A stretch of DNA of 5,218 nt from Xanthobacteraceae bacterium (GTDB lineage: Bacteria > Pseudomonadota > Alphaproteobacteria > Rhizobiales > Xanthobacteraceae). Of this stretch, positions 1-5,218 are shown piece after piece; within the stretch, counting starts at the first letter, position 1; every line of letters starts with the position of its first letter. The stretch covers positions 1 through 5,218 of the forward strand of contig JASHYD010000740.1 of the NCBI GenBank assembly GCA_030043175.1, written 5' to 3'. Both the position numbers and the translations under genes were made by a program. The notes below the pieces were generated by a model, which saw nothing but the letters and a program-made list of their open reading frames with translations, searched no databases and was not told where the DNA came from.

Positions 1-1023
1 CGCCCGTACGCGGCGCCGATCGGCATCGCTCCCATGGGCGGGCCGGCAATCGTGTGGCCGGGGGCCGACCGCTATCTCGCGGAAGCTGCGCAGCGGGCGC
101 GGATTCCCTACACACTCGGCACCGTGAGCGGCATGACCATCGAGGCTGCGGCGAAGATCGCGCCCGACGTTCTGTGGTTCCAGCTCTATCGTTTTGCCGG
201 CGATGGACACCGAGTCGGCTTCGATCTGGTGCGCCGCGCCCATGAGGCCGGAGTTCACGTGCTGATGCTGACCCTCGACGTACCAGTCCGCACCACGCGC
301 CCGCGCGAAGTGGCGAGCGGCATCATGACGCCGTTCCGGCCCGATCTCGCAATGGCGCTCGCCATGGCGGCGTCGCCGGGCTGGCTGATGGCGCTATGGC
401 GCAATGGCCATCCGCGGTTTTCCAACCTGATGCCCTATCTGGACACGGGTTCGGGCCACAACGACGTCGCGCGACAGACCAAAAGCTTTGCGCAAGCTGC
501 GATGTTTGCACGTACCGCAATGGTCGGCGCCTTCACCTGGGAGGAGGTCGCCCGCTATCGCGACCGCTGGCGGCGCCCGCTGGTGGTCAAAGGCATCCTC
601 CATCCGCAGGACGCCGATAAGGCGGTGTCGCTCGGGGTCGACGGTCTTGTCGTGTCGAACCACGGCGGCCGACAGATCGAGGCGCTGCCGGCAACGATCG
701 ACGCGCTGCCCGCCATCGCGGCTCAGATCGGGACCCGGGCCACTGTGCTGATGGATTCGGGCATCCGCTCCGGCGTCGATGTCGGCCGCGCCCTCGCCCT
801 CGGCGCCGTCGCCGCCTTCGCCGGAAAGGCATTCCTGTGGGGCCTCGGCGCCCTTGGGGAGGCCGGGCCGGGCCACGTAATCGACCTCCTGGTTGAGGAG
901 CTCAGAGCGACGTTGGGGCAGGTCGGGGCCACGCTAGCGACGGTGCGGGAGGTGCAGGCGCGGCATCCGGGCGTGCTGGCCCCGGGCGCGGGCGTCGGGC
1001 GGGGCCCTGATCGCCCGCACTGA
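1..1023 (+). CDS. FMN-dependent alpha-hydroxy-acid oxidase/dehydrogenase, 5' end missing
   Basis: The 3' 340 codons of a gene whose 5' part lies left of the window; the frame is open from base 1, so the ATG at 34 is internal. The family (lactate dehydrogenase LldD, glycolate oxidase, mandelate dehydrogenase) oxidises 2-hydroxy acids to 2-oxo acids on a TIM barrel that binds FMN. Counting the Met at 34 as residue 1, visible signatures are: an early barrel strand ending in APMGGPA (base 29 on); LWFQLY at 47-52 (Gln and Tyr at the FMN/substrate site); TLDVP at 80-84 followed by an Arg-rich stretch; VVKG at 184-187 with the FMN-contacting Lys186; SNHGGRQ at 208-214 with catalytic His210 and substrate-binding Arg213; MDSGIRSG at 240-247 for phosphate binding; then GKAFLWGLGALGE at 264-276. 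Members usually have GR where this has GK. The last 20 residues are rich in Gly, Pro and Arg and do not look conserved. The family is firm; the substrate cannot be told, so I give no gene symbol. Confidence 0.93.
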   Translation, partial: RPYAAPIGIAPMGGPAIVWPGADRYLAEAAQRARIPYTLGTVSGMTIEAAAKIAPDVLWFQLYRFAGDGHRVGFDLVRRAHEAGVHVLMLTLDVPVRTTRPREVASGIMTPFRPDLAMALAMAASPGWLMALWRNGHPRFSNLMPYLDTGSGHNDVARQTKSFAQAAMFARTAMVGAFTWEEVARYRDRWRRPLVVKGILHPQDADKAVSLGVDGLVVSNHGGRQIEALPATIDALPAIAAQIGTRATVLMDSGIRSGVDVGRALALGAVAAFAGKAFLWGLGALGEAGPGHVIDLLVEELRATLGQVGATLATVREVQARHPGVLAPGAGVGRGPDRPH

Positions 1024-1036
1024 GGGCGGCGAAATC

Positions 1037-1067
1037 CGAACAATCGGTTCCACCGATCCGGGGTTCG
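1037..1067 (+). terminator. possible hairpin terminator after the hydroxy-acid oxidase gene
   Basis: Fourteen bases after the stop codon an inner stem ATCGGT (1043-1048) pairs with ACCGAT (1052-1057) across a 3-base loop. An outer stem CGAAC (1037-1041) pairs with GTTCG (1063-1067), with an asymmetric internal loop between them (1 base against 5). There is no T-run after it, so intrinsic termination is uncertain. Its place directly behind the stop codon is the main argument. Confidence 0.3.
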
Positions 1068-1234
1068 CTGTGCTCGAACAGGCTACGTGCCACATCCATT
1101 TCGGAATCGTCAGTTTGCAGCACGCGAGGGCCGGCCATGGCACGCAAAATCGCCAATGCGACAAGGATACGAGAGCGGCCCGCAACAAGCCTATTTAACT
1201 AACTCACCGCTGCTGGCTGATTCGGCGCAACTGG

Positions 1235-1513
1235 TCACGCGCGGGCGGCTCGGCCCTCGACGCTGACACGACGCCGGTCGTCCATGAAGATGTCGCCTGT
1301 GCACGGGGTCAGGTCGAATTGGTTGTAGCCCGGCTCAAGCGCCTGCAAGACACAGTTTTGGAAGAAACCATCGCTCATCACGATACGCGGACTTTGTTTT
1401 TTCGGATAGTCGCAGAACCAACCATCGAGATTGCAGATGCTCGAGATCTCGATGCTTAGAGCCGTGCGCGGACTTGGAATGAACTCACGCCGCTCTCCGG
1501 TTGGTATGCGCCA
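1235..1513 (-). pseudogene. coding-like open frame without a credible start, probable remnant of an unknown gene
   Basis: On the minus strand 92 codons stay open between an upstream TGA (1514-1516) and the TGA stop at 1235-1237. None of the first 45 codons is ATG, GTG or TTG apart from a GTG at codon 45; the first ATG (1376-1378) would leave only 47 residues and has no visible ribosome binding site. The translation nevertheless looks like a folded protein: segments include ICNLDGWFCDYPKK, VMSDGFFQNCVLQ, PGYNQFDL and TGDIFMDDRRRV, with four cysteines, several aromatics and a mixed charge pattern. Many codons end in G or C. I do not recognise the family. The simplest reading is the C-terminal part of a gene whose 5' part was lost or frameshifted; another is a short real gene starting at the GTG/ATG pair near 1376-1381. 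Function unknown. Confidence 0.4.
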
Positions 1514-2050
1514 TCATCGCGCCGTCGATCGAGTCGATTGATCATGAGCCTGCGCCCGAACCCCAAGCGGCCCATTAGCAGGAGGGGAATTTAGATTGCA
1601 ATGAATGATGACGCGGGTCGGCAGGGCCATCAAGCTAGGGGGAGTTTCCCAAGTCTTGAAGATCAAAGCCGTGATCGGATGTTCGCGAGTTTGTGGCGCA
1701 GGCAAGCACCAGCCCTCATCAAGCGCTTTCGCAAAGTCGCGGGCGCCGATGAACCGAATCCGGCCGCACCAGCGAAGCCAGCTTCAACATCCACACTGGC
1801 CGCATGCCACGCCGCCCTACCGACCTGCGAAAAATAGTCATTGCGGCAGTTTAGATCACCAGCAGCATAGGCACCCTCATGCAATGCTTTAGCCACCAAG
1901 CTGCGGGGAAGCGTAAGACGCCTATTCAATTAGTCGCTCGAACTGCTCATGCGCGCCCATGCGCGACCAGCTCATTGCGAGCCTTTAGCCCGTCCTGGCG
2001 CGCGGAAACCGCCGCGTCAGCGCTGGAGCCTCGTTTACCTCTCTGCGAAG

Positions 2051-2109
2051 TAAAGACGCATCGATCATGGCAAAGTCTCGACTTCTCAACGTTCATGGGA
2101 TAAAGACGC
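2051..2109. repeat. 9-bp direct repeat TAAAGACGC, copies 50 bp apart
   Basis: The sequence TAAAGACGC occurs at 2051-2059 and again at 2101-2109, exactly 50 bp start to start, or about five helical turns. A TCATGG also follows the first copy (2065-2070) and precedes the second (2093-2098). This could be a pair of protein-binding sites upstream of hppA, a footprint of a past duplication, or chance. No known operator was recognised. Confidence 0.35.
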
Positions 2110-2131
2110 GCGCGCGTGGGTCACGCGCGTC
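2105..2131. repeat. GC-rich inverted repeat able to form alternative hairpins
   Basis: GACGCGCG (2105-2112) is the exact reverse complement of CGCGCGTC (2124-2131), giving an 8-bp stem with an 11-base loop. The same right arm can instead pair more tightly: CGCGCGTG (2111-2118) with CACGCGCG (2122-2129) across a 3-base loop. No T-run follows on either strand. It lies about 210 bp before hppA and could be a transcription barrier that closes off the gene-poor stretch; it overlaps the second copy of the 9-bp direct repeat. Confidence 0.4.
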
Positions 2132-2249
2132 CACCCGTCAATAATTGGCCAGGTGTTGGGCACGGTGAACGGCGGTGAGTGTAAAGCTATGAAATGACAA
2201 TAGAAACGGCGCCGGATCAGCCATCAGTTTGGCAATGTCTGCGCCCATT

Positions 2250-2278
2250 TTGAGGCGGGCGGCCGCCCAATGTCGAAA
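2250..2278 (+). promoter_or_regulatory. possible sigma70-type promoter of hppA
   Basis: TTGAGG at 2250-2255 (four of six matches to TTGACA) is followed, after a 17-base spacer, by TCGAAA at 2273-2278, a weak match to the -10 consensus. Spacing is ideal and transcription would start about 55 bases before the hppA ATG. The -10 element is poor, so this is only a candidate; the region offers no clearly better pair. Confidence 0.2.
2257..2268. promoter_or_regulatory. 12-bp perfect palindrome upstream of hppA
   Basis: GGGCGGCCGCCC is its own reverse complement and sits 70 bases before the hppA start codon, inside the spacer of the candidate promoter. Its left half GGGCG (2257-2261) can also pair with CGCCC at 2242-2246, so two mutually exclusive stems are possible. 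It could be an operator for a dimeric regulator or part of a leader structure. Such palindromes also arise by chance in GC-rich DNA. Confidence 0.3.
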
Positions 2279-2327
2279 AGAAAAGTTCCATATGCCGGAC
2301 GGGCCCTCCGTTTGGCGGATAAGAGCC

Positions 2328-2332
2328 GAGGA
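2328..2332 (+). promoter_or_regulatory. ribosome binding site of hppA
   Basis: GAGGA lies six bases before the ATG at 2339. This is good Shine-Dalgarno spacing and supports that ATG as the real start, in line with the conserved N-terminus of the family. Confidence 0.75.
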
Positions 2333-2338
2333 CATTAA

Positions 2339-4459
<2,121 letters not shown>

Positions 4460-4493
4460 TTACGCGTGGTCAGGCATGGGAACGCAGAGGCGA

Positions 4494-4516
4494 CCGGCGA
4501 CCCCCTTGGTCGCCGG
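4494..4516. terminator. hairpin between convergent hppA and bamE, possible bidirectional terminator
   Basis: CCGGCGACC (4494-4502) pairs perfectly with GGTCGCCGG (4508-4516) over a 5-base loop, a very stable 9-bp GC-rich stem 35 bases after the hppA stop and about 57 bases beyond the bamE stop on the other strand. Being symmetric and lying between two converging genes, it is well placed to end both transcripts. Neither side has a clear T-run, so release may need Rho. Confidence 0.55.
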
Positions 4517-4573
4517 CGGGTGCGCCGACCGCCCACGCAACCAAACGCGCGCGGTCGCGGCTGAGATTCCCTG

Positions 4574-5026
4574 TCAGGACTTGAAGATCTTGAACATGAG
4601 GCCGAGCGTGTTTTGCTCGACACCCCCCGAGGGAGTGGTACGGCTGATGTAGTCGAAGATCTTGCCGTCCTTGAGGCCGTAGTCGGCGAGCCTTTGAACT
4701 CTGCGGCTCTTATCGAAATAAACTGCGATAACGCGGCGGTCGACCTCTTTTTGTGGCAGAAAAGAGGTTTGCTCGGCGCGCTGCGAGATATAGTAGAATA
4801 CCTCGCCGCTGATGGTGGCCACCGTCGAAGGCGTGCCGAGCACAATCAGCACCTGCTCCTGCGATGAGCCAAGCGGAAGCTGCTCCAGTGCGCCTTCCGG
4901 AACCATGTAGCCGTGATGGTAAACCTGGGTGCAGCCGCCGAGCGCCGCGCCGGCAATAAGTGCCGCGCCGATGGCGAATGAATGCCAACCTTTCAAGCGC
5001 CCCTTGAAGTCGTTTATCCGACTCAA
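4574..5026 (-). CDS. bamE: outer membrane protein assembly factor BamE (SmpA/OmlA family lipoprotein)
   Basis: BamE is a periplasm-facing lipoprotein of the beta-barrel assembly (BAM) complex that helps fold outer-membrane proteins with BamA and BamD. The 150-aa product has a basic N-terminus (R3, K8, R10, K12), a hydrophobic stretch at 18-30 and a lipobox LGGC with Cys32 as the likely lipidated residue. The mature part shows the BamE pattern: LPLGSSQEQVLIVLGTPS (50-67), a beta hairpin with EVFYYISQR (75-83), VIAVYFD (99-105), YGLKDGKIFDYISRTTP (116-132) and a C-terminal LGLMFKIF (141-148). Start: an in-frame TAG lies two codons before the TTG at 5024-5026, and no in-frame ATG precedes the lipobox, so the gene must start at a TTG. 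The alternative TTG at 4994-4996 follows an AAGGGG stretch and would give a shorter, still typical signal peptide starting MKGWH. The gene converges on hppA and diverges from the right-edge gene. The family is confident; the exact start is not. Confidence 0.88.
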   Translation of the reverse strand: MSRINDFKGRLKGWHSFAIGAALIAGAALGGCTQVYHHGYMVPEGALEQLPLGSSQEQVLIVLGTPSTVATISGEVFYYISQRAEQTSFLPQKEVDRRVIAVYFDKSRRVQRLADYGLKDGKIFDYISRTTPSGGVEQNTLGLMFKIFKS

Positions 5027-5099
5027 ATTCTAGCATCCCCGTTTGCGTCGAAACGCGAGACTGACCTACCTCGCGCCCGCACCAATTACAACAGCGACC

Positions 5100-5218
5100 G
5101 TGCCGTGCAATCAACCCTGGCCACCTGGGGAGGGTAGGGAGCGGGATTTCTATGGCGCCATCGTGGCGCAGACGCGCGAGGTCGCATACTGGCGGCTTGC
5201 CGATGGCGTTTGCACCGG
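5100..5218 (+). CDS. probable ubiquinol-cytochrome c chaperone, 5' fragment cut by window edge
   Basis: In the frame of base 5100 the translation contains DFYGAIVAQTREVAYWRLADG, close to the conserved N-terminal segment of the ubiquinol-cytochrome c chaperone (CBP3/UQCC1-like) family, which typically reads LYG.IVAQAR..., and helps assemble the cytochrome bc1 complex. From memory, alphaproteobacteria of this group carry such a gene divergent from bamE, which supports the call. The start is unclear: no ATG occurs in this frame and GTG at 5100 is the nearest candidate, giving 17 residues before the conserved Tyr, a plausible length but with no clear ribosome binding site. An ATG at 5152, preceded by purine-rich GGGAGGGTAGGGAGCGGG, is in a different frame and would encode an Arg-rich peptide without resemblance to the family. 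After AQTR the match weakens (VAYWRLADGVCTG), so the gene may be divergent or damaged. Only 39 codons are visible. Confidence 0.42.
   Translation, partial: MPCNQPWPPGEGRERDFYGAIVAQTREVAYWRLADGVCT

Larger units (their letters stand above)
1024..2338. other. 1.3-kb gene-poor intergenic stretch with probable gene remnants
   Basis: No reading frame here combines a good start, a ribosome binding site and recognisable protein sequence. Base composition is uneven and lower in GC than the flanking genes (29/60 at 1381-1440, 34/60 at 1861-1920, against 46/60 at 781-840). Protein-like stretches appear mostly on the minus strand and in different frames: roughly 1040-1195, 1235-1513 (listed separately), 1663-1929 and 1947-2096. 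This is the pattern expected of old, frameshifted genes. I found no tRNA, no long terminal inverted repeats and no recognisable transposase. The last 250 bases before hppA carry the hairpins and palindrome listed separately and presumably contain the hppA promoter. Confidence 0.7.

Noticed and set aside
1601..1837. Plus-strand 78-codon frame with GGAGGGG upstream
   Set aside because: The purine stretch (1581-1587) is 13 bases from the ATG, longer than usual, and the translation has no domain-like pattern; an overlapping frame from 1605 is equally open, suggesting chance.
1663..1929. Minus-strand 88-codon frame starting at TTG
   Set aside because: Part of it (LVAKALHEGAYAAGDL, NDYFSQVGRAAWHA) is somewhat protein-like, but it starts at TTG right after a stop, has no ribosome binding site and no recognised family. 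Counted as possible remnant material within the gene-poor stretch, not as a gene.
1948..1965. Short repeated CATGCGCG with copies 10 bp apart
   Set aside because: Two copies of an 8-mer in GC-rich DNA, without array structure or conserved flanks, are easily due to chance.
1947..2096. Minus-strand 49-codon ATG frame (MNVEKSRLCHD...)
   Set aside because: Short, no clear ribosome binding site and no recognised family; plausible only as another decayed piece.
2067..2144. Plus-strand 25-codon frame (MAKSRLLNVHGIKTRARG...)
   Set aside because: No Shine-Dalgarno sequence before the ATG, and half of it is encoded by the GC-rich inverted repeat, which yields basic residues automatically.
1024..2338. 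Search for an insertion sequence, tRNA or CRISPR array in the gene-poor stretch
   Set aside because: No transposase motif, no long terminal inverted repeats with target duplication, no tRNA-like cloverleaf with a TTCGA-type arm, and no regularly spaced repeats were seen by eye.
4710..5114. Minus-strand 134-codon frame over bamE, including an ATG at 5034-5036
   Set aside because: No family resemblance and an Arg-rich translation; the BamE frame explains this DNA. The ATG is only of interest as a possible lost bamE start.

Overview
The window looks like chromosomal DNA from an alphaproteobacterium, most likely a Bradyrhizobium/Rhodopseudomonas-type member of the Hyphomicrobiales. The reasons are the high GC of the coding parts (hand counts of 60-base lines: 46/60 at 781-840 and 39/60 at 2401-2460), the sequence character of the HppA proton-pumping pyrophosphatase, and the neighbourhood of a BamE-type lipoprotein divergent from what looks like a ubiquinol-cytochrome c chaperone gene. 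The lineage is inferred from remembered family features, not from a search.

Layout: (1) 1-1023, plus strand: the 3' 340 codons of an FMN-dependent alpha-hydroxy-acid oxidase/dehydrogenase, cut by the left edge. (2) 1024-2338: 1.3 kb with no convincing intact gene and visibly lower GC in places (29/60 at 1381-1440). The best coding-like signal is a 92-codon open frame on the minus strand (1235-1513) with no good start, which I read as a gene remnant. The same stretch holds hairpins, a 9-bp direct repeat spaced exactly 50 bp, and a 12-bp palindrome just upstream of hppA. (3) 2339-4459, plus strand: a complete 706-aa membrane-bound pyrophosphatase (hppA) carrying the Lys/Thr signature of the potassium-independent, H+-pumping class. 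(4) 4460-4573: a short convergent intergenic stretch with a strong 9-bp hairpin. (5) 4574-5026, minus strand: a BamE (SmpA/OmlA) lipoprotein that must start at a non-ATG codon. (6) about 5100-5218, plus strand: the 5' end of a gene, divergent from bamE, whose YGAIVAQ motif matches the N-terminal part of ubiquinol-cytochrome c chaperones; the right edge cuts it.

The intact genes are mainly envelope and bioenergetic housekeeping functions: hydroxy-acid oxidation, proton pumping driven by PPi, outer-membrane protein assembly, and probably cytochrome bc1 maturation. They do not form one operon: hppA and bamE converge, and bamE diverges from the right-edge gene. I see no mobile element with recognisable ends, no CRISPR array, no RNA gene and no clear new multi-gene system. 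The most unusual part is the 1.3-kb gene-poor stretch before hppA, which looks like a decayed or rearranged junction.
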